From the NCBI GenBank assembly GCA_963576735.1, contig OY755187.1, forward strand, positions 4,774,001 through 4,838,000: a DNA stretch of 64,000 nt, written 5' to 3'. Shown here piece after piece: positions 53,295 to 64,000 of the stretch. How positions within the stretch are numbered: the stretch's first letter is position 1; each line of letters opens with the position of its first letter. Under the pieces are notes generated by a model. It had not been told where the DNA came from, did no database searches, and was given only the letters and a program-made list of their open reading frames with translations. The stretch is from Bedellia somnulentella (Eukaryota; Arthropoda; Insecta; Lepidoptera; Bedelliidae). Position numbers and translations under genes: made by a program.

Positions 53295-53567
53295 TAATTA
53301 AAACATTTATTAATTTGAAATTCATTATCTAACGTAGCATTAATAAAATTTAATATCACAGTACATTAATGATTAAACAACACTATTAAAAAATTCCTTC
53401 ATATCAATGAAGCAGCTATGAACCAACCACTCTTTCAGTTTATCCTTAAAACGATTTAATTGACAGCTCTTCAAATGTTGTCAAAAATTTTTGTGAGCAT
53501 CGCACGACAACATTTATTTTTCAAACATGAATTTGAAAATGGTACTTCAATATTGTATATTTAAAAG
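53295..53567. other. Unassigned sequence
   Basis: No recognised feature. Confidence 0.35.
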
Positions 53568-53832
53568 CATACATACATACACATACTCATGACCATTAAT
53601 CCCAAATTGGGGTTACCATAGCTTTAGAGCTAGGAAGCCACATTTGGAAGTTGTAAGCCACATTTGGAAGTTGTAAGGGGATAAGATGGTAGAAATAAAT
53701 TATCGTTGGTGATGGATCCCCGACCATATCGCCCAAAACTCACTCAAAAAGCCCCATACCTCTAGTTGCCTCTAACGACACTCATGAGAAGAAATGGAAA
53801 TAGTCACATTCTAAGCCGGCACTACACGGCAA
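53568..53832 (-). mobile_element. S2 repeat (C) with a 20-bp internal duplication
   Basis: AGCCACATTTGGAAGTTGTA is present twice in tandem at about 53625-53665; ends GCCGGCACTACACGGC. Confidence 0.8.
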
Positions 53833-53860
53833 TGTCTTTAAATCTATGTATTTAGTAGTT

Positions 53861-54590
53861 TAGTTGTGAAAGGCGATCGAATATTGTTGATAGAAGAAAT
53901 TCAACAAATCTTCGCCTCACTTCATTCATGCCTCTCTGGCTATATGAAGGACGGCAATACTACTAATGAGTATAGTTTTTCTGTAAAGCCTATTATCTAG
54001 GCTATCTAAATTACCTAGTGTCAAAGTGTTACCGGGACTCGTTTAGTTGTGAAAGGCGATCGAATATTGTTGATAGAAGAAATTCAACAAATCTTCGCCC
54101 TGCTGCATTCATGCCTCTCTGGCCATATGAAGGACGGCAATACTATTGATAAGTATAGTTTTTCTATAAAGCCTATAATCTAGGCTATCTGAATTACTTA
54201 GTGTCAAAGTGTTACCGGGACTCGTTTAGTTGTGAAAGGCGATCGAATATTGTTGATAGAAGAAATTCAACAAATCTTCGCCTCACTTCATTCATGCCTC
54301 TCTGGCTATATGAAGGACGGCAATACTACTAATGGGTATAGTTTTTCTGTAAAGCCTATTATCGAGGCTATCTAAATTACCTAGTGTCAAAGTGTTACCG
54401 GGACTCGTTTAGTTGTGAAAGGCGATCGAATATTGTTGATAGAAGAAATTCAACAAATCTTCGCCTCACTGCATTCATGCCTCTCTGGCCATATGAAGGA
54501 CGGCAATACTATTGATGAGTATAGTTTTTCTGTAAAGCCTATAATCTAGGCTATCTGAATTACCTAGTGTTAAAGTGTTACCGGACATTG
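53861..54590. repeat. 183-bp satellite, four monomers, dimeric higher-order pattern
   Basis: Monomers start at TAGTTGTGAAAGGCGATCGA: 53861, 54043, 54227, 54410 (spacings 182, 184, 183). Monomers 1 and 3 share TGGCTATATG..CTACTAATG; 2 and 4 share TGGCCATATG..CTATTGAT. Contains inner inverted words (TTGTTGATAG; GAAGAAATTCAACAA). No open frame. Confidence 0.95.
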
Positions 54591-55257
54591 TTCATATTAT
54601 TTCGACGAATATATATTTTTAATACACATACCGTAATATTTTGAGGTTAATTGAAATCAGCCATTAGTATTAATTACTTTGTTCATCAAACGGAGCAATC
54701 CTATCAAAACAACGGATATATTTGTGAATAATGAAACAATTACCATAATGAAACTTAAACATTCTTCCATTTTGATAAGTATGAATTCGGCGATATTCGG
54801 CTTGAACGTTTATGTATGTTATGTTTTATTATGAATTTCCTAATTAATCTTGTATCAAAATATGAAATGTGGTTTGTTATTTTGGTAGTAATAAATGGGT
54901 TACATAAAGTTAACATGAATATATTATAATTTGTGCAACGAGTACAATTATTCTGGAAAATTTCCTAAGAGATTAATAAATATTAATATATTAATAATCT
55001 AAGAGAAGAGATTATAAAATGGTCAGGCTGTGTGAAGTGGAAACATTATTAACGTCCTTAAAAATAAAACATTTGGTTTTTATAAAAACAATGTGTTTCA
55101 TCAATCGCCCGTACTTTTTTGAAACTTAATAATTGTATTTTGTATAGTTTGGATACTTATTTTTAGGATCGTCTCCTCAATTCATTGACCAAGCCGCCGT
55201 GTATCTTTGAGACCATAGTGACTTTTTTAAGTATAGCTCAACATACAATATTAGTAT
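54591..55257. other. AT-rich sequence with a small S1 fragment
   Basis: 54787-54828 (GCGATATTCGGCTTGAACGT; TATGTTATG) is the very 3' end of S1. Nothing else recognised. Confidence 0.5.
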
Positions 55258-55375
55258 GGATGAAAACAAAGCTAGAGAGGTTTGTCAGGATCGTACAAAG
55301 TGGCGACCGATAGTTTCTGCCTACCCCAATGGGAACTAATGGCGCAAGTATATGTTATGTTATGTTACAATATTG
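55258..55375 (+). mobile_element. S3 repeat, 5'-truncated
   Basis: AAGCTAGAGAGGTTTGTCAG, GATCGTACAAAGTGGCGACC and CTACCCCAATGGGAACTAAT then GGCGCAAGTATATGTTATG. Confidence 0.78.
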
Positions 55376-55444
55376 GTTAAGGACCGTGTATTGCCTATCG
55401 TTACGCAGAGGTATCTTAAATAAACAAAATTATCGTTATGGTTT

Positions 55445-55692
55445 GCCGTGTAGTGTCGGCTTAGAATAACACTACCCCATTTCTACCCGTGGGTGATCGT
55501 AAGAGGCGACTAAGGGTATAGGGGCTTTTTAAGTGATTTTTGGGCGATGTGGTTGGAGACCCGTCACCAAAAACATTTATTATTACTATCTTTTCCCCAA
55601 TCAACTTCCAAAAGTGGCTGAGGAATTTCTCATTTTAAAGCTCTGGCTACCCCGTTAAGGGATTTACAGCCGTGAGTATATGAATTAATTAA
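55445..55692 (+). mobile_element. S2 repeat (B), 14-bp target duplication
   Basis: TATCGTTATGGTTT at 55431-55444 and 55693-55706 bounds the element exactly. Confidence 0.92.
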
Positions 55693-55706
55693 TATCGTTA
55701 TGGTTT

Positions 55707-56313
55707 TATTTCAATTTTACAAACTCATTACAACCTAAGCGATATTCTTACTTGCATGATTTTAATCTGTTATCTTTTATAAATATACAATTTTAAAGAT
55801 TACAGTAACAAAACAAAGTTTTATGTAATTAATATCTTTAACGGGAGAGAAAAGGGGATGAATTTTGCTGTGAGAGTCATTTTTTTATATATATTATTTG
55901 TTTTCAGGGCAAACGAAAACATCAATCACTTTAATTCATAGTTTATAGGTTTCTGCATTAAGATAATATGTAAATGAAATGATAATACGTAAATGATAGT
56001 ACATCTTTCGTCTTTTTTTTCAGTATTTGAATTGAACTGATAAATATGAAAACTCGCAAAAAGAAAAACATTGGGACCTTTATAACCCGCTTTACAAAAT
56101 TCAGCAAAAAATATATTTGTTTGAAGATAACCTTGCATAAGTTATAACTGCGTAGTTTTTTTTTAAATGAAGTAATGGAGATTTATAGATATTAACAAAA
56201 ATATGTTAGGGTTTTGCACGATTTAATACTGAATAATATTTGCAAACAATTAAGATAATTATACACAGTGACTTAGATCACAGAATACACATTTGACTAT
56301 TTTTTTTATCTTA
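55707..56313. other. AT-rich sequence
   Basis: No recognised feature. Confidence 0.35.
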
Positions 56314-56562
56314 TACATACATTCATATACTCACGGCTATTAGTACCTTGAAGAGGTAGCCAGAGCAAGGGAATTAGAAATTCCTCAGCCATTTTTGGAA
56401 GTTGCGTGGGGAAAAGATGGCGAAATTAAAGGTTTTTGGTGATGGGTCTCCAACCACATTGCCCAAAAATTCCTTAAAAGCCCTAAAACCGTTATTCGCC
56501 TCTTACGTACACCCCCCGCAAGAAATTTGGTAGTGCTATTCTAAGCCGATACTACACAGCTA
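56314..56562 (-). mobile_element. S2 repeat (A)
   Basis: TTCATATACTCACGGCTATT, GAAGAGGTAGCCAGAG and GCCGATACTACACAGC. Confidence 0.83.
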
Positions 56563-56772
56563 TTTATTTAATATTTATTCTTGTTTTGATTTTACATTAA
56601 ACACACATTAATTCCAGTAATAAATTCAAATAAGTCCATGAATTAAAACCTTAGACAATGAGGTCTTTAAAATGCATGCAACAATTGTAAAAGTTAAAAA
56701 TATATGAAGGCTAATCAGCAATTGTCATTATAATAAAACACATACATTTACACATTCATATTTTCACATTTT

Positions 56773-56835
56773 CTTTCCTTTATTTATTAGTAATAATCCC
56801 CACATTAGGTTATCAGGAACAAAAACATTCAAATT
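56773..56835 (+). mobile_element. T-element tail fragment
   Basis: TTTCTTTCCTTTATTTATTA, GTAATAATCCCCACATTAGG and TTATCAGGAACAAAAACATT; no tRNA part. Confidence 0.65.
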
Positions 56836-56874
56836 ATATAAAAACAAATGTTTAAATTATATATATATAAATAT

Positions 56875-57088
56875 TCTGTGTAGTGTCGGCTTAGAATAGC
56901 ACTATCCGAATTCTTCCGGCGGATGTACGTAAGAGGCGACTAACGGTATTGGGGCTTTAAAGGGATTTTTGGGCGATGCGGTTGGAGACCCCCACTTAAC
57001 TTTCCAAAAGTGGCTGAGGAATTTCTGATTCCTTAGCTCTGGCTACCCCATCTAGGGATTTATAACCGTGAGTATATGTATGTATGTT
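56875..57088 (+). mobile_element. S2 repeat (A) with short internal deletion
   Basis: CTGTGTAGTGTCGGCTTAGA; GGTTGGAGACCC joins directly to CCACTTAACTTTCC, losing ~35 bp. Confidence 0.83.
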
Positions 57089-57600
57089 TAAAGTACTAAT
57101 AGCCAACCAGTAACCAATACTAATAGACTAGTAATAAGAGCGAAGTAGAACATAATTTTATTGACCTTACCATTTAAAAGTTGTCTGGTTGAGATCGCTT
57201 TTATTGTCACTAACTAACCGCCTGATACTGGCTGATATTAGAATTTTATTATGATTTTGTGTATATATTCAATATCTTGATGTGAAAAACAAAATGATTG
57301 TTCAGAAAATGTAGACAATTCACTTGTAAATTAGATCTTGACGCATTCGAATTCACGTGGGTTAGCTATTTACGTTGAACCAAACGTTTCGGAATAAATT
57401 TTGTTTTATAGGTTCCTTGAAAAGTATAGGTGACATTAAAAATATTTCCCGCAGTTTTCATGAGTTCTTAAATGTAATGAATTTAACGACGCAGCAAAAG
57501 GAAGGAAAGGAAGGAACATAAAAAGCTCTGTCAATGTTTATAGAGTCTTATTTTGTACAAGAGACTTCTTTAATAATTTCTCTAAATTTCTACAAAAACT
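57089..57600. other. Unassigned sequence
   Basis: No recognised feature apart from an AAGGAAGGAAAGGAAGGAA purine tract near 57500. Confidence 0.4.
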
Positions 57601-57882
57601 GACATACATATACTCACGGCTATAAGTCTCTAGAAGGGGTAGCCAGAGCTTTGGAACAAAAAATTCTTCAGCAACTTTTGAAAGTTGAATGGGGTAAAGA
57701 TTGTAAAGCAAATATTTTCGTGATGGGTCTCCATCCGCATAGCCCAAAAATCACTTAAAAAGATCTAATACCCTTAGACGCCTCTTACAATCACACATGG
57801 GAAAATGGGGTAGGTAGTAGCCAGAGCTTTGGAGTAAGGAATCCCTCAGCCACTTTTGGAAGTTGAGTGGGGAAAAGATTGA
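57601..57882 (-). mobile_element. S2 repeat plus adjoining S2 fragment
   Basis: 57601-57812 is a nearly complete copy ending in CACACATGGGAAAATGGGGT; 57814-57882 is a second partial copy (GTAGCCAGAGCTTTGGAGTA; TGAGTGGGGAAAAGATT). Confidence 0.75.
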
Positions 57883-59379
57883 AAACTTGCCCCGAAGAAC
57901 GTAGGGGTATCGATTTGAGATATAAAATGTGGCTGCATATGACTAATGACTGGATGCTTTTCTAGCTGACAACGGAGACTCAAATTTACCATTCATATAA
58001 ATATGAATTATACATCTAGTTATTTTAAATGTTTAAACACCAAACTAGGCAGGGCTATGCACTAAAACATAACCACTAAAAGATGGAAAAATATTTGAGA
58101 AGTAAAAATTGTAAAGCAAATGGTTTATTTATTTTCTATTTCAATCATTGTGGTAAAGACTTTTTGTCGTCTATTTCCTTTACAAAAGACCGTAGTAAAG
58201 CAACGGCTAACTTTATTTAATATTAGTTGAAATAGTTGCAGTGAATAAAATTACTTTGCTTAAACACTCATTAAATAATATTTTTAACTGTTTAGTCATT
58301 TTTCTACATCACGTCTTTCTACGTTATCAAGCAAAATTTTCTTACGAATGCTTATTAAACTGATAACAGTTTTTTAAAATAAAAATGAGACTTTTACTTA
58401 TATTAATTTCCATTCTGTAGTAGGCTGAGACTTATTTATAATGCATAAAGCTTTTGAATGGGAAAAAAACCAAAAATTTTGTTTTTTACATTTAAGTAAG
58501 AGTTCAATACAATATATGCTTATTTTTCACTGCTCATTAAAAGTAAAATTTATTTTACTCTAATTTAATATAATATTTTAGATCAAGATATAGTGATATT
58601 AAATTTGGGGACCACACTATCAGTGCGTTTTGCAAAGATTTTGAAATTAGAACTGTTTCATTTACGAACTGTAGTAAGAAGCAATTAGTAAAAAAAAATG
58701 TAGTCCGCCTCTTGCAACTAATATTAACAACGTAATAAACATGCAACGAACAAAATATTTAATTTTGACTTAATTAATAATATAACATTTTTATTTGATT
58801 TATTTTAAACTGAAACCATTCTTTTAGATTTTAAAATGTTTCTTTTTTGTTTTTTATGCAACATTTATATCCATATTTCGTTCCATAAATTTTCATTTTA
58901 ATACGAATTAAAAAAAGCTTTTAATAAGTATGCAAATGGCAATGCATCTGTTTCAATTATTATTTTTTTAAGTAAAAAAAATGTAAAAAAGAGTTGTGGT
59001 CATTGCTTGTTTTAATGTTAGGATATTTAATAAAATAAGTTTTTATTATGTCTATAAAATATTTTCCTTGTATCACTCACTACATATATTATTTCGTGGT
59101 TTAAATTCTTTTTTTTACTGTTTTCTTGTTTCTTTGATAGATATACAATATTCGTGTAATTAAACTCATAATCTATAAATACTTAAACTTTTAATGTTTT
59201 GAACTGATATACAGAAAAATCATTTCAATTAAATCATTAAAAATGCGAATATATGACTACCCTCTAGGTTTTATCTACTTACCCTAAACTTTCACAAAAC
59301 AGCAGAACTGTTAAATAGTCACAGATAAGCGTTCAGAAAAAAGATATTATTTTCCACTTATAAAACAAACAATATTTAT
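57883..59379. other. AT-rich sequence, 1.5 kb without known repeats
   Basis: A good acceptor-like site (GCTTCTTACTACAG on the minus strand, near 58672) is followed by a short open stretch, but I see no supporting donor or family resemblance. Confidence 0.35.
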
Positions 59380-59498
59380 CTAACTCCAAAAGTTTTTCGA
59401 AATGTTTCGTACTAACGTCACAGCATCATGCAAGGTCTTCCTCTCTTTAAATCTCGCATCCAACTGACGCACAAGAAAGCCTCCCTGTGCTTTCACAA
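59380..59498 (-). CDS. Possible terminal exon of an unknown gene
   Basis: On the minus strand a strong acceptor (ATTTTTCTTTCAG) precedes 38 open codons with protein-like composition (VKAQGGFLVRQLDARFKER, then KTLHDAVTLVRNISKNFWS) and a TAG at 59380. I do not recognise the family. It could instead be a 50-codon frame starting at an ATG about 35 bp upstream, or chance. Any upstream exons would lie to the right; none was identified in the window. Confidence 0.3.
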
Positions 59499-60267
59499 CT
59501 GAAAGAAAAATAAAACGACGTAACAACATGTTTTCAGGAAACAAAAATAAGCTCTGTTACAATAGAGAATAGAAAACCAAATCGTATGCTCGAAAATTTT
59601 GTTTTTGATGCTTTCAGTTATTTGTTTGGGAGGGTCACGAAGGCGGGAATGATTTTGACGAAAAAAAATTACGCCAACCACGTCTCAGTAAGTTTAAGAC
59701 TCTGAAGGCGGGTTTCAGACGAATTTCACTAATTAAAAGTGCAAGTTTAGTTTAGTTTCTTTAATGAATAAAGATGAAAGGAAAGCTGTAAAGAAATGGA
59801 TGCTAGCAGCTTTGGATGAGCTGCAGTTCGAAAGGTTATGAAATCTTAATTAATATTCTCGGCACTTTCAGACTGTTTTACTTTAATCTGTGAAATATGA
59901 AGAGAAAATGGAACAAGATTATATCTTGATTTTCTAACGATTTTGTTACTGGAGTCTTCACTATCATATAGTTCAGAACACTTAAAAATCCAATAAAATG
60001 TTATTTATCTTATGGGACTAAACAGACTAACGTATTATCATTGTTAATTAGCTTCCGCAAACATTACTACTGTATTATATAAATAATACTCAAATCAGTT
60101 AATTTTTTGTGCTACAACTTACTTTTAAATTTAGAAAAAAATGGATATCACAAAAAACATTAATAAAGGACACAGTTATGTCAGGAAGTACTATTAGTTA
60201 CATTGGTCCTTCAATGAATGAATGATCAATGAAATTATAGTAATGCTAGGAAGACGTACTAAAACTT
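59499..60267. other. Mostly unassigned; one weak plus-strand first-exon candidate
   Basis: ATG at 59764 opens MNKDERKAVKKWMLAALDEL and QFER, then a donor-like GTTATG at 59835 or a stop at 59839. Too short to call. Confidence 0.25.
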
Positions 60268-60690
60268 TGCCGTGTAATGCCGGCTTGGAATAGCAGTACC
60301 TCTTTCTACCTACAGATGTTGTAAGAGGCCTAAGTGTATAGGGATTTTTAAAGTGTTTTTTTGGCGATGCTGTTAAATACCCCATGCACGATTATTTTTT
60401 TCTACCATCTTCCCCTACGAACTTCCAAATGTGGCTAAGGAGTTTCTAGATGCCGTGTAGTGCCGGTTTAGAATGTCGCTACCCCTTTCTACCCACGGGT
60501 GTCATAAGGGGCGACTAAGGGTATTGGGGCTTTTTATTGGATTTTTGGGCGATGCAGTTGGAGACCCATCACCGAAAACCTTTATTTTACGATCTTTTCC
60601 CCACTTAACTTCCACAAGTTGCTGAGGAATTTATAATTCCTTAGCTCCGGCTACCCATTTTTGGGATTTATGGCCGTGAGTTTTTATGAG
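60268..60690 (+). mobile_element. Two S2 repeats (C) in direct tandem
   Basis: 60268-60450 (GCCGTGTAATGCCGGCTTGG) lacks its 3' end at AGGAGTTTCTAGAT. 60451-60690 (GCCGTGTAGTGCCGGTTTAG) is complete to GGCCGTGAG with an altered tail. Confidence 0.8.
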
Positions 60691-60904
60691 TTTCGTGAGT
60701 ATGTATGTATATGTAATGGGCTAAGTGGTAAATTGGGCAGTATGCATAGCGCCCGGTCATTTTGCGAATTTCCTAATATGAGAGTGCAATTTGATATATT
60801 TTTTTTAAATCATAAAATTTACTGGGCATTATACATATTGCTCATCACCTTTTGGGCAGAGTAATACAATCATATATTATTATTTTATTGTTATTATCAT
60901 TTTA

Positions 60905-61150
60905 TGTAGGTAGTTTCCCCCACCTCCCGTCGCCTACATGCAATACAATACAAACAAGCAAGCAAGCATGGAAGCATGCATGCAAACAGGCATGCATCAC
61001 GCATTTAAGGTGCTCGCTCCGCTTGCTCGTTTTATACATAATCTTACCTAACCTAACCTAGCTAAATGTGACCTAACTTTTTTTTGCTCCGACCCTTTTC
61101 TAATTGTCGAATATCGGATTTAAAATATTCTTATATTCGAAATGTTACCC
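60905..61150. repeat. Hairpin-containing repeat, short copy
   Basis: AAGCAAGCAAGCATGGAAGC, GGTGCTCGCTCCGC, TAAATGTGACCTAACTTTT and GGATTTAAAATATTC..CGAAATGTTACCC match the ends of 12300-12950. The left palindrome arm and the C-run block are missing. Confidence 0.6.
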
Positions 61151-61479
61151 TTCTATATCCTTGCCCTCCGCATTTCGAGGACATTCTAGCTTTATTATCA
61201 AATTACCCAATTGTCATCTAGCAATATAAAAAATGACCATGCATGATAGTAATTAAACACTTAGCCCGATAAAGCTAAACATTATCTATAATGCTCGGGC
61301 ATTATAAATAATGCAGCATTCATATGTTAATTGGCCTTCCATAAATTTTCAATGTTAGCTTAAATTGTTACATCAAGTAGTTAGATTTGCTCTGATAGTA
61401 TCTGTGAAGTTAAAGATGTAAATTCGTTTGGATATTTAACACATTTTTATTACCACATTTCACCCCCTAGATGTCCTTT
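61151..61479. other. AT-rich sequence
   Basis: A short inverted TAATGCTCGGGCATTATA lies near 61290. Nothing else seen. Confidence 0.4.
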
Positions 61480-61580
61480 GTCGAAAAGCCAGGCATATGA
61501 AGAATAAAAGAGCGTGCATGATAAGTAACATGGATGTAAATGTAGCTAGAGAGGTTTGCTAGGATCGTACAAAGTGAGTA
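61480..61580 (+). mobile_element. S3 repeat, 3'-truncated
   Basis: GAATAAAAGAGCGTGCATGA, GATGTAAATGTAGCTAGAGA and GGATCGTACAAAGTGAG. Confidence 0.65.
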
Positions 61581-62080
61581 CATGGCTGTTGGAGGTTGTT
61601 AATGGATCGTTGAACTTTGTGGCTCGAAACTCATCACTAGCTATACTTTTTCCCACTGATTTTCCTAATTCCGAATCTCTGACCTTTCGTACGTACTTCA
61701 AACTTTTTCACAGTGAGTTGACGGAGATTTGCCAAAAAAAGAAAATGTTTTACATTATAACAAGATGAAACTCATGACGAAGTGATTAATATCAAGAAGT
61801 CGTATTATATTCATCACCCTAAACCAAGATAGTGCACATCTTATTTTTATAACTGTATAGGCGAAATTCAATTAGTCATGAATTACTCCGAAAACGTGAA
61901 TGCAGTGTCCAAGATAAAGATTGATATTCGAATCCTCTTTCCAACCCCTGAAGGGGTGTTAGAGCCTCGGGGCTCTACTTTTACATACTCAGGTATGTAC
62001 AGCGTTAATGTTCAGTTCGCTTTTGTCCCGGAAAACCATGAAATGTTTTCTTTGCACCCGACATTTTAAGGCTTACTCAA
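61581..62080. other. Unassigned sequence
   Basis: CCAACCCCTGAAGGGGTGTT near 61940 resembles the S1/S2 hairpin but the neighbours do not match. No gene supported. Confidence 0.35.
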
Positions 62081-62195
62081 CAACCATGAAAAATTCACAA
62101 CATATATAGGTATAACATATGCCCAACCTGGCATTTGAACCCACACCTGTATGAAAGACGGATGTTCGTTCCATTGAGCTATCATGGTTGAAGGC
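62081..62195 (-). mobile_element. Diverged S1-like tRNA head
   Basis: Minus strand ATGATAGCTCAATGGAACGA (A box) and GTGGGTTCAAATGCCAGG (B box); CAACCATGAAAAATTCACAA corresponds to the adjoining S1 body. Confidence 0.6.
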
Positions 62196-62229
62196 TTACT
62201 GAATTTCGTATTTCAAAATAAAGGATTCT

Positions 62230-62445
62230 TTGCAGTGTCGGCTTAGATAACACTACTATATTTTTTCCCGCGGGTGGTATACAAGGCGACTAAGGGTGAA
62301 AGGCTTTTTCAGTGGTTTTTTGGCGATGCAGTTGGCAATGCCATCATCAATGATACTTTTTTTAGCCACCATTTTTCCACTTTTCTCCCAAAGGTAACTC
62401 TGGCTACCCATTTCTGGAATTTACATCCGTAATTTTAAGTATGTA
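62230..62445 (+). mobile_element. S2 repeat, diverged
   Basis: GCAGTGTCGGCTTAGATAAC, CCCGCGGGTGGTATACAAGG and GGCGATGCAGTTGGCAATGC. Confidence 0.65.
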
Positions 62446-62935
62446 AGATTATTTCATTAAAAATGAACTGGATTTCATTGTAATTTTTTATGTTATTTAA
62501 TTCGGACTATGTTAATATAAAAGGGTAAATCCATTTTTCAAGTCTTTTTAAAATGAAAGTAAAAATCATTATCGAGCAATATGAAAAAGATTAAGCAACG
62601 TTTATTGCAAAACTAAACGAAAATGGACCAAATAAAAAAAAGATGTACCTTTGGTTTGCTTTATTTGAAATCAATCTCTGAGTCATTTGATAGAGAGTTC
62701 TGAAAATATCGTTCATCTCTTTCACTCCTGGGCGGGGCTTAAGTTTCAGTCATGCGCGCTAACTTTCAGTAAAGCCAAGATTTGGTAATCGGTTCTCCAA
62801 CTGTTTTATAAGTATTAAAAGTTTGTGAAGGTATATAGGTCACTTTATGTACACACAAATATTTTCTCATTTAAAAACCATTTACGAATTCATAGTTAGA
62901 GTGTAATAACTATTGTCAATATTTTATAAGAAATA
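62446..62935. other. AT-rich sequence
   Basis: No recognised feature. Confidence 0.35.
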
Positions 62936-63182
62936 ACATACATACATATACTCACGGCCATAAATCCCTAGAGGGGTTAGCCAGAGCTAAGGAATTCGAA
63001 ATTCCTCAGCCACGTTTGGAAAGTTGAGTGATGAAAAGATGGTAAAATAGAGGTTGTTGGTGATGGGTCTCCTACCGCATCGCCCAAAAATCCCTTAAAA
63101 GCCGCAATACCGTTAGTCGCTTCTTACGTACACCCACCGGAAGTAATAGCGTAGTGCTATTCTAAGCCGACACTACACAGCA
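62936..63182 (-). mobile_element. S2 repeat (A), full length
   Basis: (CATA)n, TATACTCACGGCCATAAATC, CCTAGAGGGGTTAGCCAGAG and GCCGACACTACACAGC. Confidence 0.87.
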
Positions 63183-63232
63183 AATTATATATTATATTAT
63201 CTGTGTTAATATGTAGTTTTTTTCAGAGAGTT

Positions 63233-63437
63233 TTGCTTTGTAGTGTTGGCTTAGAATAACACAAACATTTAACATACTACATTTCTTTCCGTGGGTATTC
63301 CTAAGAGATGTCTAAATGTGTTGGGACTTTTAAAACGATGCGTTTCGAGAAGTATGACCAAAAAGCTTTTACTTTACAATCTTTTCCCCAATCAACTTCC
63401 AAAAGTGGCTGAGGAATTTAATTAGTCCGAAGCTCTA
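63233..63437 (+). mobile_element. S2 repeat, diverged, 3'-truncated
   Basis: TTGTAGTGTTGGCTTAGAAT, then weak body and AACTTCCAAAAGTGGCTGAG. Confidence 0.6.
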
Positions 63438-63721
63438 CACAGCAAATTACTCTAACTATAACTACAAAATTAAATTTGTAGTAAAAAAAAAACTGATTAT
63501 TGGGAATTATTTTTCGCTTTTAGTTAAATGCGATGCAAAAGTATCATTTTTTTTTTAAAAACTACGTTTATTTTTATTTTGTTATCCTTGCTGTATAATC
63601 CAGGAATAATGGGATGAACATATGAAATTATTATATTGTCCCTGATTCTTGATAACTGCACAAATTTTGAATTAAAACGGTCTGTCTAAAGTGGGTCAAA
63701 ATCGAGTTTAAAGGAGTCGGT

Positions 63722-64000
63722 TACATAAACATAACATAACATAAACGTTCACGCCGAATATCCCCGAAGGGGTTGGCAGAGGTACTAATACTTCTGAACA
63801 TCACGTGACTTTGACACCTGGTGTTCAGAGTACCCACGTTTTGCATGGACAGTGTACTCACGTGATAGGGGGCAGGCCTATCGCCGTTTTGTACGAATAC
63901 ACTGTCACATGACTAAGTACAACTCAGCCATGTGGGTTTCCTCACGATGTTTTCCCTCACCGTTAACAACCATGATAAATTAACCACACATATGTCTTTA
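63722..64000 (-). mobile_element. S1 SINE, cut by the window edge
   Basis: Tail (AACAT)n, AACGTTCACGCCGAATATCC, the CCCCGAAGGGG hairpin and a near-consensus body up to ACCACACATATGTCTTTA. Confidence 0.88.

Noticed and set aside
53861..54590. CRISPR array (evenly spaced repeats)
   Set aside because: Monomers are continuous 183-bp tandem copies without unique spacers, in a eukaryotic genome.
61878..62069. 63-codon plus-strand frame
   Set aside because: Includes a hairpin-like repeat remnant and has no recognisable domain or splice sites.

Overview
This is eukaryotic nuclear DNA from an insect, almost certainly a lepidopteran. It carries a spliced gene for a fibroin P25/fibrohexamerin-type silk protein, a family known mainly from moths and butterflies. 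Introns are long, coding density is very low and short interspersed repeats are extremely dense. There are no bacterial-style operons; both host genes are split into short exons with GT/AG boundaries.

Host genes. (1) Minus strand, 6257-20649: seven coding exons of a catalytically dead carbonic anhydrase-related protein of the CA10/CA11 type. It starts with a signal-peptide exon near 20.6 kb; the last coding exon(s) lie beyond the left edge. (2) Plus strand, 41152-52441: a complete five-exon gene for a 252-residue secreted P25/fibrohexamerin-like protein. The two genes are divergent, about 20 kb apart. A possible terminal exon of a third gene is at 59380-59498 (minus), weakly supported.

Layout. 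1-5.9 kb (intron 7 of the CA-related gene or beyond): a decayed DNA transposon with many short GCAGTAA-type repeats, interrupted by a 5'-truncated non-LTR retrotransposon (minus). 6-21 kb: CA-related exons separated by repeat-filled introns. 21-41 kb: intergenic or 5' noncoding sequence with many SINE copies, a 585-bp foldback, a TTAA-flanked MITE, a TAA-flanked MITE and a MITE nested in a SINE. 41-52.4 kb: the fibrohexamerin-like gene; intron 2 holds two inverted-dimer tRNA SINEs, and intron 4 holds a five-copy head-to-tail array of an R4/Dong-like retrotransposon at ATT/TAA repeats. 52.5-64 kb: intergenic, with a four-monomer 183-bp satellite showing a two-monomer higher-order pattern.

Repeat names used below (mine, not database names). 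S1: ~350-bp tRNA-derived SINE ending GGCGTGAACG + (TATGTT)n; S1b is a variant with another tRNA head and another middle section. S2: ~250-bp SINE-like repeat starting GTGTAGTGTCGGCTTAGAAT and ending GCCGTGAGTA + (TATG)n, with subfamilies A (hairpin loop TTCTA), B (loop CGTTAA) and C (loop TTTTT). S3: ~150-bp repeat ending ACCCCAATGGG..GGCGTGAGTATATG. T: element built on a near-intact tRNA sequence, present as inverted dimers. S1, S2 and S3 share a 3' design (CCC-loop-GGG hairpin, then G[GC]CGTGA, then TATGT repeats), which suggests one LINE machinery moved all three.
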